In this document: piece by piece, positions 22,596 through 35,255 of the stretch | Layout of the letters: the number at the start of each line of letters is the position of its first letter | How positions within the stretch are numbered: the stretch's first letter is position 1 | From: Viscum album | Lineage: Eukaryota; Streptophyta; Magnoliopsida; Santalales; Viscaceae | DNA: 64,000 nucleotides | NCBI GenBank assembly: GCA_963277665.1 | Contig: OY728163.1 | Coordinates: 1,905,762,644 to 1,905,826,643 of the forward strand | Direction of reading: 5' to 3' | Made by a program: the position numbers and the translations under genes | Notes under the pieces: generated by a model | What the model was told of the DNA's origin: nothing | Databases searched by the model: none | What the model saw: only the letters and a program-made list of their open reading frames with translations

Positions 22596-25463
22596 GGAAA
22601 ACACTGTTTATGGAGACGGTAGGCCGTACGTATGCAAAAACGATGTTTCTATTTTAATATCGTATTGAACGGAAGTAAGTGAATAAGATATATGTAAGTA
22701 AATAAATAAATATACATATATACAGTACCATTATTATGTCATATATTACATAATTATTAATAATATATATTTTTATAATCATCGTTGAATGGTGAACCTA
22801 GAAATGAATCTCATCACGTCGTGGAGACGGTAATCCGTATGTACACACGAGCGAGGATATCATTTCCTTAATGATTAAAAGGTGTGGAATTGGATGGTAT
22901 ACTAATTTTAAAGAAACAATATCATGTTATTTTTATTATTTACTTACATATTTATCATCATTATATCCATCCAAATAACATAGTGTTGAATAACAAATTA
23001 CACCACGGCGTGGAGACGGTAAGCCGTACGTACGCACGCATGGTGAAATTATCATTCATAGGATGGATAAAATAATGATTATGGTTGCGCCATATTTATA
23101 ATAACATAAAAGTATGTATAAGTTACTGGAGTTATTATTTTTGTATGGTAATAACAAAGAAATAGTAAGTGGAAGAAGAAAAGAACTTGAAAGATGGTGG
23201 TGAAATTATTACCTCTTCTTCGGGTGTTTCCTTTTGAGTTGATGAAAAGGGATCCATAGGTAAGATTTATGATAAAAGTAAGGACTCTAGGTTGAAGTGA
23301 GGGAAGTTGTGAGGATATTTGGGTAGGGTTTGGCTGATCCAAATGGATTTTTAGGTGTGATTTTGAGAGAAGGGGAAGTGAACTTTTATAAGAGGGGTGA
23401 GGGTCACTTTAGGAAAAGATTAAAGTATTAATTTATTATACAATCATATTTGGTTTATAATGGCTCAAAATGAATTTATTTAGAGCCTTAGGTGGTTATG
23501 GGTTGAAATAATTTCAACCAATAGGTTTTATACAAGTTTATAATACCATTTTAACCTTATCTTTTAGATTTAACTCTTAGTTAAATAGTTTAACTTTTAC
23601 CGTGTCTTCTTGTATTCTTACACTATATGGTAAATAAAATTACTCTAAAATTCCAAGAGAACCTCAAGTGATTCATTAATGACATATATAATATTATTTA
23701 ATCCCTTTTTCTGAACCTTATATTTTTAGGAAAATTATATCAACCAATAATATAGTTTTTGTTTTAAAAACTATTTTATGTTAATTTTGACACTATTTGG
23801 TATTTTTTTAAAATCATAATAGCATGATTACTTAAAAAACAATTGATTTAATCAACAATAACATGTCATATTAACCTATAAAATTATTTTAATTCATCAA
23901 AAGTCTCAAATTACATTTATTTTGGTATTTATAATATCAAATATTTTAATATTTTATTAATAAGGTAATTGCTACATCATCATTGTGTCATAAATAAATT
24001 TAATTATTTAATGTGTAAAAATTATAAATAAAATAAAATTATATAGGAAATATTTTAATATTTCTAATGAATATTTATAGTCAAATTTATCTTATATATA
24101 CCCTATATTAAAAATGTTTTAGTTATGAAAAATTGAATTTAACACTTTTAACTCTTCTTTAAATTAAATAATAATAAATGTCCTAATCTAATCCAAGAGG
24201 ACCTAAAGGATAATATTTTATTCCTGTGGTTGTTTTTGGTCGAATTAAACTTATCAAATATAATTAGGACATGTATTAGGGTAATTATAATATCATTTTT
24301 ACCCTTAATTACCCTATTTACTTTTAACAGTGGTAAGTAAAAGTCAAAAGTTACTATTAACGAAAAATTATTTTCATCTTATTGAACCAAATTTTACTTA
24401 CTGATGTTAATATAATCTCTTGGATTTTTTAAATTCAACTCACATAAGTGGTAAAATTATGTTTTATGCAAATTTTCATATGCTCCTAGAAGGTGGGTAA
24501 AAGATGGTAAAAAGTTCAATAAAATTTTATATATCCAAACGTATTATAAAATGACTCCAATGAATCAAATTGAACAAATATAGGCATTATGTATCTATTT
24601 TGACCTAAAATAAATTAAAATAAAATAACTAATTACTTAAATAAAAATTCAATTTTAAACAATAACGTATTGTTTATCACTATTCATTAAAAATTGAAAG
24701 TTTTCAGAAAAATACCAAAATTTTACCCTAAGATCATTTTGATATTATGAATTCAAAAATAAATTCTATTTTACCAAATTCAAAACATAGAAGTTACATT
24801 TATTAATTTAAAATTAATTCCCGTTGTCAAAACCAAAAAGCGGGGTTTTAAAAAAGTAAAAACTATTAAGAGATTAACATGTGTTTATGTCAAATTTAAA
24901 TGTGAAATTACTTATGATGACCAAAATTATATTAAATGATAAAAATATAATCTAATTATACTTCCAAACCATTCAATTGTATAATTGAATACTATAAATT
25001 ATTTTGATTAAAAAAGTTTTTTTCAGTTAAAATTTAGTAAATTTCACTATTCACCCAAATATGAAAGTTATCAGAAAAATACCAAAAATTTATCAAAACT
25101 AAATTTTTATGTACCAATTCTAAAGAAGAATTTTATTTTTTCAAATTAAATATATAAAATTTTCAAATATTGGATTTTAAAAAGGTTCTCCATTAAAAGG
25201 CGGTAAAATTGCATTTTTTGAAAAATACTTCTTTTATCTGAAAAAATGAATTTGTTGGTATATTATGTCTAAGAAACCCATAATATGGATTATAAAATTT
25301 TATATAGTATATAAAATTTAAAATCCAGTTAACACTATTCATAACCTCTTTTTGAACGGCTAGTTTGGTAAGTTGTGGTGCGCTCAAACTCGATATTGCG
25401 TGTTACACAAGTTATTGAATTACTTTGAAGAGATAACGTACTATGAAATCTTGGGGTGTTACA
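21000..25463 (-). mobile_element. Element B left (3') LTR
   Basis: It starts TGTAATGCCCCGACC and ends GGGGTGTTACA. It contains an (AT)n run at 22562-22590 and three copies of a palindromic motif (22611, 22822, 23011). The part left of 22560 corresponds to R/U5 and the part to the right to U3, on the minus strand. Confidence 0.93.
22611..23042. repeat. Three copies of TGGAGACGGTA..CCGTACGTACGC motif, element B 3' LTR
   Basis: Copies start at 22611, 22822 and 23011 (spacings 211 and 189). Each reads TGGAGACGGTAnnCCGTAyGTA followed by a CGCA or CACACGAGCG tail, holding the inverted pair ACGGT..CCGT and often the palindrome CGTACG. They stand out as GC-rich in AT-rich sequence. Confidence 0.85.
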
Positions 25464-25477
25464 TTCTCTTCTCCTTC
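25464..25477 (-). other. Polypurine tract of element B
   Basis: The minus strand reads GAAGGAGAAGAGAA immediately before the LTR tip. It differs from the ATGGTGRGG type of C, D and E, so B belongs to another lineage. Confidence 0.85.
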
Positions 25478-26980
25478 AATAAATTGCATCCTCACAATTT
25501 GAAATTATTCTTTGAAAATAAATGGTTAAAAATAGAAAATACTTTTTTGGAAAACCCACATCGGAAATTGGGTTAATAAAATTTAGTCTTAATAAGAGGG
25601 AAAGGGAAATGAAAAAGTCACCACCAAATTAGGGTTTCGAATAGGAGAACATTGGTGGCAATTATAGACACATAATTGGAGGAAAAACGTAAATATTTAT
25701 AGGGAGTGATTGAGGTCATCAATCATAAAAAAGTGAACAACAAATGGAATATTGAGGGCCTCAAATCCATAAATCTATGATGATTTAAATACCATCGGTT
25801 CAACAAAATATAAGGCATTAGGATAACACATTTTTGGTTTTAAGATCCATTCCCTAAATTTTAAGAATTAATTTATTCATAGAATAAGAGGAAAAAATAT
25901 ACTTGACAAGTAGAGTATCATCCTTCAACTAATTCTTACCACAAACTCATCTTTCATTCCAAAAGATAATAGAATTCAAAAATATTCAATTTATCATAAT
26001 CATATAGGGTTACAAAAATAATGAATTTATAATTCATTTGTCAGACTATTTAAAAAAACTTGCACAAACCAGGACATCACATAGGCCAGTGGTAGGTGAT
26101 GCACCCTTGTCTCCCTTCGGTTGTGGGTTCAAGTCTCATGGCCTTAACAGATGTGACAGGTTGTCGCCCGACCTCCAGGTTGTCCTTTTTATAACAATAA
26201 AAAAATAATATTAATAAATGATTTAACCTTAACAATAGTATCCAATTTCAAACTTAATCCATTCCAACCTTTAGACTTATCCAAAATACTTCTGTCCAAA
26301 CATATAGTCCAAAATTTATAAGGAAGGTAAACACAATGAAGATATTTTTTCCACGTAATAAAATGTGAATACCTTCGTCATGTATTCTTTTAAAACATGG
26401 TAACACCCTGAATTACCATAATAACTTATTTATTACATTCATGCTCCCTTATTCCTTATAGAATACTAGATATATTCCTTATATCCAATTTTTTTGAATA
26501 CTCTAACAATGATGAAATAAAAAAACCATTAATCAGTTCCAAGGTAGTCAAGAATATCCAATATAATTTATCCAAATCAACCATCTATTATTACACAATT
26601 ACTACCTTAGTATCAGAACCATATTAAGGTTTATCTTTCCTCCAAACATGTATTTTCCAAAAAGTTTAACTTGTTGTTGAGTCACTTTTCATAGAACCAT
26701 ATAATCTCAAATCCTCAATGAAATAGTACTACAGTATAATCCTTATTTATTTCTATAATTCATATAACTAGTATATCATTGATTCAACACTAAAATGACA
26801 TAATTATTTAATAACAACATAATAACACTAGTCATTCCTCTTCATAAGTAGTAGTATCATAATTTCATTATTATCTAATAGCATCATTTGCGGTATACTC
26901 TGATGACTAGGACATTGATTCGCGTAGTGTCGCAACTCATTGTAGATGAAAAATTTTACATTTGAAACCTTTTTCTTACC
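25478..26980 (-). mobile_element. Element B interior, non-coding part
   Basis: Between the polypurine tract and the gag zinc knuckles there is AT-rich sequence without a readable pol domain. Apart from the SINE at about 26060-26215 I see nothing that can be identified. Either pol was deleted or this is a non-autonomous derivative. Confidence 0.5.
26060..26215 (+). mobile_element. tRNA-derived SINE
   Basis: A polymerase III A box, TAGGCCAGTGG at 26082-26092, and a B box, GGTTCAAGTCT at 26126-26136, are separated by 33 bases, the spacing of a tRNA promoter. The tRNA-like head is followed by an unrelated body (GACAGGTTGTCGCCCGACC) and an A/T-rich tail with A runs to about 26215. It does not fold as a full tRNA. 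It sits in the interior of element B. Target duplications could not be identified with confidence, so the ends are approximate. Confidence 0.7.
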
Positions 26981-27700
26981 CATGAAATCACGTACTTGGT
27001 TTCCTTTTTCTCCACACTTATAACAAACTCACATTCCCTTCAAGCATTTACCAAGGTGATTCTTTCCATAGTTATCACATGTGGGAAAATCCTTCTTCCC
27101 CACATTCCCTTTATCAATCTTTCCCTCTACCATCCTTTTCTTCTCTTTATTCCCTTCAAAGCCATACGACTCAAAGAATTATTTACTTATCTTATTAACA
27201 CATGATACTATTTCTTCATATGTTGAGAATACACGAGAGACTATTTACCTTATAAATATTGGCTTAATACCATGACAGATATGATCCTTCTTACTTTTTA
27301 GATCATACGTATTGCTGGAGTTCTCATTCCTTCTACTGGGTGCTATTTCTAAACAATGGAATACACTAGGTCAGTTTATGAATCGCAACTCATAATTCCA
27401 AACTTTTAAAATACCTAACGTAAATTGAATAGTTTATGGACATAATCCATAATCATAAAAATGTTTTCTTTGAGGAAGTATTTACTCCTAAATCCTTCAC
27501 AATGGCTTGTAATGAAAATGTGAATTATCCTAAGCATATTCCCCAGGAGTGTCGTAACCAAGAGTGCATCAAGGTCCATTTTTGTGCACCAGTTCCTGTT
27601 CGAGTCGAGCTCTAAGTAGTGTTTTTGGGTTTTACCCCTAGGTACATCTGTGCTAGAGCTGCCTCTACCTGCTCGTATCCAGAAAGGGATGTATTTCTTG
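26981..27700 (-). pseudogene. gag: Element B gag remnant with two zinc knuckles
   Basis: The minus strand reads GKKDFPTCDNYGKNHLGKC, LKGM, a stop, then VCYKCGEKGNQVRDFM (26981-27100). These are two CxxCxxxGHxxxxC knuckles with Cys to Tyr in the first and His to Asn and Cys to Phe in the second. Upstream, KRMVEGKIDKGNVGKKD agrees with the linker usually found before the knuckles, and RAGRGSSSTDVPRGK near 27629-27675 looks like an Arg-rich gag N-terminus. Stops are frequent. Confidence 0.8.
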
Positions 27701-27834
27701 GAAAACTCACAAAATCTCTACAGCACCAAAATTATAGGAAGTACTTCTATACTAATCCTCAATGTCTATCTTAGGGTTGTGTTCTCTAATTAGAGATTTT
27801 CTAAATCTAGTTTCCAAGGTTTGTAATAAAATTC

Positions 27835-27845
27835 CTCTGATACCA
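27835..27845 (-). other. Primer binding site of element B (initiator Met tRNA)
   Basis: The minus strand reads TGGTATCAGAG, two bases from the right LTR start at 27848. Confidence 0.92.
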
Positions 27846-27847
27846 AT

Positions 27848-30800
27848 TGTAACGCCCCAAACCTAGTTACCTAGAGTGGGTCATTACTTTAATACATTGG
27901 CATGATTGCAAGGAATCAAGTCCCTAAGGACCGATCAGTTTAGCAGTCTTGGAAAGTAGATTACATACATGAACGCTACATTAAACTTTATAACATAAAA
28001 CACAACATAAATAATCATTTGAGAATGCCACTGTTCTCTTATCTTAACCCTGCATCTGAATCATAAAACACTTCTTGGAATCCTGGGAAAATAAAACATT
28101 AGAAAGGGGTGAGATCAGATGCTCAGTAAGGGTAAATAATTTAGCGGAAGCTATAAACTTTTAAGCCAAGATGTGTAATAAAAACAAAAACCTTTTAAAC
28201 ATAAACTTGAACATAATATGGCAAAAATAAATCAAAAATTACCATATTAACATGAACATGGATATTCTACTAGTATAATAATCACATGTAATAACTAATT
28301 TCATAGTGAGGGAATGCATAATTCTGGACATCATAACCACATAGTCAAGGCCTCGTGCCAAGACTACAAATATTTTTTTTGCCATGGACTTGTGCCAAGA
28401 CACTATTTTTTCTCATGAGACCTACCGATGCATCAAGGAGCTATAACAGGCTCCACCCATCACTTAATAAGTCCAATGCACACCTCATATGAAAATGTTG
28501 AAACATAACATAAACATTCGTATTAAAACTAGTATACGAAATGTCAATACTTTAAAAATGAACCATGAATGGTATAAAAATAGAACATCCACAGTCAAAA
28601 ATATCACAAAACCTTAAATATAATATGGAAGATTGTATCTATAATAAATCAACTTCAAACAAGTTTAAAATCCATCATAGGAAGTTGACATAGATGAAAA
28701 TGATCAGTAAAATGCTTTGAGAGAAATACCCCTTTTTTATGAAATCGTTTAAAAGTCTCACAATTTATAAATGAAGTTATTTAAAAGAGATTTTTGAATA
28801 AAAGTGTCCCATACCACTTCAAAACTTTTTAAAATAATTATCTTTTCAAAACATTCATGTCCATATAAATAAATCCTTAAAATCATTTTGAAAACATGGA
28901 CATTAATTAAAAGGGTTTAGAAAGCTAAATCTTTAAAACATTTAAAATGATGATCTAGTTAAATAGACCTCCCATAAAACCTTAAAATATTCCTTTTGAA
29001 AACATTTTTATGAAATATGGGTATCGATGATAAGTATGTCCCAGAAAATACTTACACATGAACAATATCAGATAATAATGAGATTGAGGAAATAACCCTT
29101 ACCTTACACTTTCCTTTGGTTGAGGGTACGCTTAACCTCCTGTATAATGACCATAGTATGTTATTAAATTATACCAGAAACATATTAATTTTTATTATAT
29201 TATAAATTATTCATTTATGACTTTATACTAACCATTTAATAATGATTTCCATGCTAAATTAACATTTTGGGTAATAATCGCTTTCTCTATCGTATGAGTT
29301 TTAACTTGTTATTCTTGATCGTATCATTTAGATCATGATTTAAATACTTCCAGAATATAAACTTGATTTATATATCATATATATTTAGAATATAAATATT
29401 TATATAGATAGATATATGAAATGGAAAACACCATTTATGGAGACGGTAGGCCGTACGTACGCATAAACGTTGTTTCTATTTTCATATCGTATTGAATAGA
29501 AGTAAGTGAATAAGATATATGTAATTACACACACACACACACACACACATATCCAGCACCATTATTATGTCATATATTACATACTTATTAATAATATATA
29601 TTTTTATAATCATCATTGAATGGTGAACCTGTTAATGAATCTCATTGCGTTGTGGAGACGGTAATCCATACGTACACACGAGCGAGGATATCATTTCCTT
29701 AATGATTAAAAAGTGTGGAATTGGATGGTATAATAATTTTACAGAAACATTATCATGTTATTTTAATTATTTACTTACATATTACTCATCATTATATCCA
29801 TCCAAATAACATAGTGTTGAATAACAAATTACACCATAGCGTGGAGACGGTAAGCCGTACATACGCATGCATGGTGACATTATCATTAATAGGATGGATA
29901 AAATAATGAAAATGGTTGTGAAATATTTATAATAACATCAAAATATGTATAAGGTACTGGATTTATTATTTTTTATGGTAATAACAATGAAATAGGAAGT
30001 GGAAGAAGAAAAGAACTTGAAAGAGGGTGGTGAAATTATTACCTCTTCTTCGAGGGTTTCCTTTTGAGTTGATCAAAAGGGATCCATAGGTGGGATTTAT
30101 GATCAAATTAAGGACTATAAGTTGAATTGAGTGAAGTTTTTAGGATATTTGGGTAGGTTTTGGTTGATCCAAATGGCTTCGGAGGTGTGATTTTGAGATA
30201 AGGGGAAGTTCCCTTTTATAAGAGGGGTGAGAGTCACTTTAGGAAAAGATTAAAGTATTAATTTATTATACAATCATATTAGGTTTATAATGGCTCAAAA
30301 TGAATTTATTTAGAGCCTTATATGGTTATGGGTCGGAATCATCTCAACCAATAGGTTTTAGAAAAGTTTAGGTTACCATTTTAACCTTATTTTTAGATTT
30401 AACTCAGTTAAATAGTTTAACTTTTACCATGTCTTCTTGTAATCTTACACTATATGGTTAATAACATTACTCTAAAATTACAATATAACCTCAATTGGTT
30501 AATTAATGACATATATAATATTATTTAATCCCTTTTGCCAAACCTTATATTTTTTTTAATATTATATCAACCAATAATATAGTTTTTATTTTAAAAACTA
30601 TTTTATGTCAATTTTGACACTATTTGGTATTTTTTTTTTGTTAAAATCATAACAGCATGATTACTTCAAAAAAATTTGATTTAATCAACTATAAAATGTT
30701 ATATTAACCTATAAAATTAGTGGAATTAATCAAAAGTTTCAAATTACATTTATTTGGGTATTTATAAAATCAATTATTTTAATATTTTATTAATAAGGTA

Positions 30801-32298
30801 ATTACTACATCATCATTGTGTCGTAAATAAATTTAATTATTTAATGTCTAAAAATTATAAATAAAATACCATTATGTATTAAATATTTTTATATTTCTAA
30901 TGAATATTTATAGTCGAATTTATCTTATGTATAACCCTATATTAAATTTTTTTTAGTTATAAAAAAAATGAATTTAACACTTTTAACTCTTCTTTAAATT
31001 ATACAATAATAAATGTCCTAATCTAATCTAAGAGGACCTAAAGGATAATATTTTATTCCTAAGGTTGTTTTTGGTCGAATTAAACTTATCAAATATAATT
31101 ATGACATGTGTTAGGGTAATTATAATATCATTTTTACCCTAAATTATCATATTTACTTTTAACCGTGGTAAGTAAAAGTCAAAAGTTACTATTCACCAAA
31201 AATTATTTTCAACTTATTGAACCAAATTTTACTTATTGATGTTAATATAATCACTTGGATTTTTTAAATTCAACTCAAAGAAGTCGTAAAATTATGTTTT
31301 ATGCAAATTTTCAAATGCTCCTAGAAGGTGGGTAAAAGACTGTAAAAAGTTCAATAAAATTTTATATATCCAAACATATTTTAAAATGACTCCAATGAAT
31401 CACATTGAACATATATAGGTATTATGTATCTATTTTTACCTAAAATAAATTAAAATAAAATAACTAATTACTTAAATAAAAATTCGGTTTTAAACAATAA
31501 CGTAGCATTTTTCACTATTCATCAAAAATTGAAAGTTTTCAAAAAAATACCAAAAATTTACCCCAAGATAATTTTGATATTATGAATTCAAAAATGAAGT
31601 CTATTTTACCAAATTAAAAACATAGAAGTTTCATTTATTAATTTAAAATTAATTCCCGTTGTCAAAATCAAAAAGCGGGTTTTTAAAAAAGTAAAAACTA
31701 TTAAAAGATTAATATGTGTTTATGTCAAATTTAAATGTGAAATTACTTATAATGACCAACATTGTATTAAATGATAAAAATATAATCTAATTATACTTCC
31801 AAACCATTCAATTTTATAATTTAACACTATAAATTATTTTGATTAAAAAAGTTGTTTTCAGTTAAAATTTAGTAATTTTCACTATTCACCCAAATATGAA
31901 AGTTATCAGAAAAACACCAAAAATTTATCAAAACTAAATTTTTTTGTCCCTATTCTAAATAAGAAGTTTATTTTGTCAAATTGGATTTATAAAAGTGTTA
32001 AATATTGGATTTAAAAAGGGTTCTCCATTAAAAGGTGGTAAAATTGCATTTTTTGAAAATACTTCTTTTATCTGAAAAAAATTAATTTGTTCTTATATTA
32101 TGTCTAAGAAACACAAAATATGGATTATAAAGTTTTATATAGTATATAAAATTTAAAATTCAGTTAACACTACTCATAACTGCTTTTTGAACAGCTAGTT
32201 TGGTATGTTGTGGTGCACTCAAACTCAGTGTTGCATTTTGCGCAAGTTATTGAATTACTTTGAAGAGATAACGTATTTTGAAATCTTGGGGTGTTACA
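27848..32298 (-). mobile_element. Element B right (5') LTR
   Basis: It is 4451 bp, TGTAACGCCCC to GGGGTGTTACA. An (AC)n run at 29526-29549 replaces the TA-rich simple sequence of the other LTR, a length-variable site. Three palindromic motif copies start at 29438, 29653 and 29842 (spacings 215 and 189). Confidence 0.93.
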
Positions 32299-32303
32299 GT
32301 TTT

Positions 32304-33119
32304 TATATTATTTCATAGCCCTATCATCCTTATCGTGTTTGAAAACCTCAATATCCTTAGAAAACACCATCGACTATGGAAATAACTGGTCAGTGAGAAG
32401 AGCTTTTAAGACATTCCTCTCTTATCCCTCATGCTTCATCATCATTACCATTATTTACCACAATCTCATACTAGTCCCTTCCATCATGAAGGTTACACAT
32501 TTCACCTTGATTTCATTAGGTTTCTCTAAGAACTCAAACAAACACTCAATCCTTGTGAACCAATCATCAGCCTATTGAGAGTAATTGTCACCTTTTAACA
32601 CTGGTGTCTTATTTCGAAATAACTCTAGAGCACGATTTTAGAAATCATCCCTCTAATATTCCACAATAAGATCCTTAAAAGGAACTAGTGGTGGTGTGTG
32701 TCCCAAATCATGGGTAGTATATACAATCACCTCAACTAGAATCAGGTCCATAAGAGGATTTAATCTCTATGGTTCATCAGTAGATTCATCCAAGATCCAA
32801 TTCAATGATCATTTTAGAGGCATGATGCTACTCAACATCAGCACACAATTATAAGGACATCATATTAACACTCAAATAGAGAAACAAGGGAAATTAACCC
32901 CAAAAAATAGATAAACAGAATTTAGATTTCAATCTATCAAAATAAAAAGTAGGAAAAATACTAGGACTAATACTCAAGAAATCTTTCCCAAACCACCCAT
33001 GGTGACTTAACGATCATTTTGGCGAGATATGTCCAAAAAATCAATCACAAATACCTACTAAGTCCCAAAAAGATTACAGAATGGCATACTAACATCAGGG
33101 AAAGGTACTTAACATGAAA
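32304..33119 (-). pseudogene. gag: Element C gag, N-terminal part
   Basis: The minus strand reads ADDWFTRIECLFEFLEKPNE, then IKVKCVTFMMEGTSMRLW and a stop (about 32460-32580). This matches the gypsy gag core AexWLxxiExxFexLxxxDxxKVxxAxxxLxxxAxxWW. It lies between C's 5' LTR and the GTTTT target site of B, and its continuation is at 20590-20994. Confidence 0.8.
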
Positions 33120-33130
33120 TATTAATACCA
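33120..33130 (-). other. Degenerate primer binding site of element C
   Basis: The minus strand reads TGGTATTAATA where TGGTATCAGAG is expected, so the 5' half is kept. It is three bases from the LTR start at 33134. Confidence 0.6.
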
Positions 33131-33133
33131 CTT

Positions 33134-35250
33134 TGTCACGAACTATCCCAGATAACCTAGTACCCTGATAATCAGGACAATATTTACATATCTTGAAGGG
33201 AGTTCCCAAACTTAATGGATTGGAGATTAGAACCTGACATCATACAATATGAATGTGGGATTTTTTCCACAAAGACAATATAAGTAAGAGATACAAGTCA
33301 GTATACATAAAATAAAACTTCACTTAAATAACTATTACAAAAGTAAAATAGGTATGCAAACCCAAATTACAACTACAAATTACCAGAAAACACAATAACA
33401 ACCCAATTCCCAGTATACAGAACTCTCCATTCCCAAGGATCAACAAAAGGAACCACCTCCACAAGGCATTTTACCCTTACTCAAACTTGGAAGAATATAA
33501 TCTACAAACACCTTAAATCACACGTAGGGTGTGAGATAAAATCTCAGTAGGGTCTCAATAAGGATTCCACAATAAGATTCCAAAATTAATTAACCAAATA
33601 AATCTTTCAATTTGAAATAAAATAGAATGGAATATCAAAATAATATTTTAAATAAATCATGCTTTACATTTTAAATGATGGAAATATTTCTATACAATAG
33701 CTCAATTTTTTTACATAAAATAGTTTATATAAATTCATAATGAATGTGTAAAACAGGTTAAAACAATGGAATATATATCAAAATAATCAAAAGGGAGCAA
33801 CAAGATCCTCTTCTAAGAGGTATAATAGTTAAAACTTATGGGATCCTTACACACTTATATAATGAAAATGTAAATGTGGACACACATCCCTTTGACAATG
33901 GTCAAAGGAGAATGACCAACATCCCACTAGAGTTAATATATACCTATAATTTTATGTTAGAGTTGTAAAAAATCAATCTATTTCTATGAAATTACAATCC
34001 TAGTGATTTTTTCCCTCATAAATCACTACCTATCAAGGATTTTATGTGCTCAAACAATAATAAATAATGAGAAATTTATTTAAAAAATATTTAAAATACA
34101 ATTAAACCCAATCTTCCCATTTCAATATTCCAATTTTCATTTAAAATCCAAAACATGTTTTTAATCAAATAATGATTTTTTCTAGGATAAAACCAATGGG
34201 TTTTTTTCAAAATAATTTAATACATTTTCATCAAATAAAAATTTGAAATAAATTTCACAAATTATTTTCACAATTCAATTTCATAGTTTAAATTCCAAAA
34301 TTTAAATTTACAAAATTTTACAACAAATACAAATCACACGCAAATTCAATGGAATTGGGGGTTTTTCCACAATTTCATGGAAAATATGATTCAAATCCCC
34401 AATTTATTTGAAGTAGGTTTTTAATAGACCAATTTAAAGAAATATAATTTAGATCAAGAATTTAATTTTAATCAAGAAATTATTGGGTAATCATATTGGC
34501 CATCATAAATAGAACCACCTACATTAGGGTCATAAAGTCACAAATCAAAAATAACTAAGTGAGAAACTCCAATGAAGAATTTTAGAAAATAAGATTCAAG
34601 AATCAAACCTAGATTCAAGATCTGAAACAATGGGTACTAAATCCTCTAACAACACAGAGATCTAATAAACCCTAGGAAGGATAAGATAAGAGAGTGGGAT
34701 ATAGGGAATGGGGATAGACATCTTATTGGTAAGGGACCAAATAAATACCTTCTAGATTCAATACACCTTATAGAGGATTTGGAGGAGCTAAAATTGGATC
34801 TTGGGAACCCCAAATACGTAAGAAAATGTTCAAACCCAAGTTAGGGATGAGAGGTGGTAAAAATAGGGGGTTGGGAAATTTTTAATCAATTTTTAGATTA
34901 ATTAAAATTCACAAGAACAGTTAGCTAGGATGGACCACATGGTTAGACATACCATGCTCCCTAGTCGTGCACTCTTATTGATGGGGAATACACTATTTCC
35001 CCACAGTGGGTGTAAGGTTTTTCAAACCATGAACCAACCATTAAAACCATTACGCTTTAGGATTTCATTGTTTTCACTAGCAGGGTACATGGTTTGGGGA
35101 AACCATGCACTGATCATGCACATTGAAAAATCCCTTCAAAATTTCCAAAATTTCATCTGAAACGCCCCTAAAAGAAACCCATCCAAATCATGATTAAAAT
35201 AGAGGATTAAGAATACTTTAAAATATTAATATGATGTTTGAAATATAACT
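33134..35250 (-). mobile_element. Element C right (5') LTR
   Basis: It starts TGTCACGAAC and ends ATATAACT (terminal CA changed to CT), followed by the AAAAT target duplication. It is colinear with the left LTR over its whole length, with many substitutions and small gaps. Confidence 0.85.
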
Positions 35251-35255
35251 AAAAT

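Larger units (their letters stand above)
21000..32298 (-). mobile_element. Element B: LTR retrotransposon with LTRs longer than its interior
   Basis: LTRs 21000-25463 (4464 bp) and 27848-32298 (4451 bp) with TGTAA...TTACA ends flank a 2384-bp interior. A perfect target duplication, GTTTT, lies at 20995-20999 and 32299-32303, inside C gag. The polypurine tract (25464-25477) and primer site (27835-27845) give minus orientation. The interior has gag traces but no readable pol. B-family LTRs also occur at 1-2308 and 59916-63462, so the family is locally abundant. The LTRs are mutually similar at a glance, more so than those of C. Confidence 0.95.
14904..35250 (-). mobile_element. Element C: Ty3/gypsy chromovirus-like element, split by element B
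   Basis: LTRs at 14904-16992 and 33134-35250 flank gag and pol remnants on the minus strand. A perfect 5-bp target duplication, AAAAT, lies at 14899-14903 and 35251-35255. Without element B and one copy of GTTTT the element is about 9.0 kb, normal for an autonomous gypsy. The polypurine tract adjoins the left LTR and a degenerate primer site adjoins the right LTR, both as expected for minus orientation. It lies within E's right LTR. Confidence 0.88.

Noticed and set aside
26060..26215. A functional tRNA gene at the A/B box pair
   Set aside because: No acceptor or anticodon stem can be formed from the flanks as I read them; the SINE explanation fits the tail.
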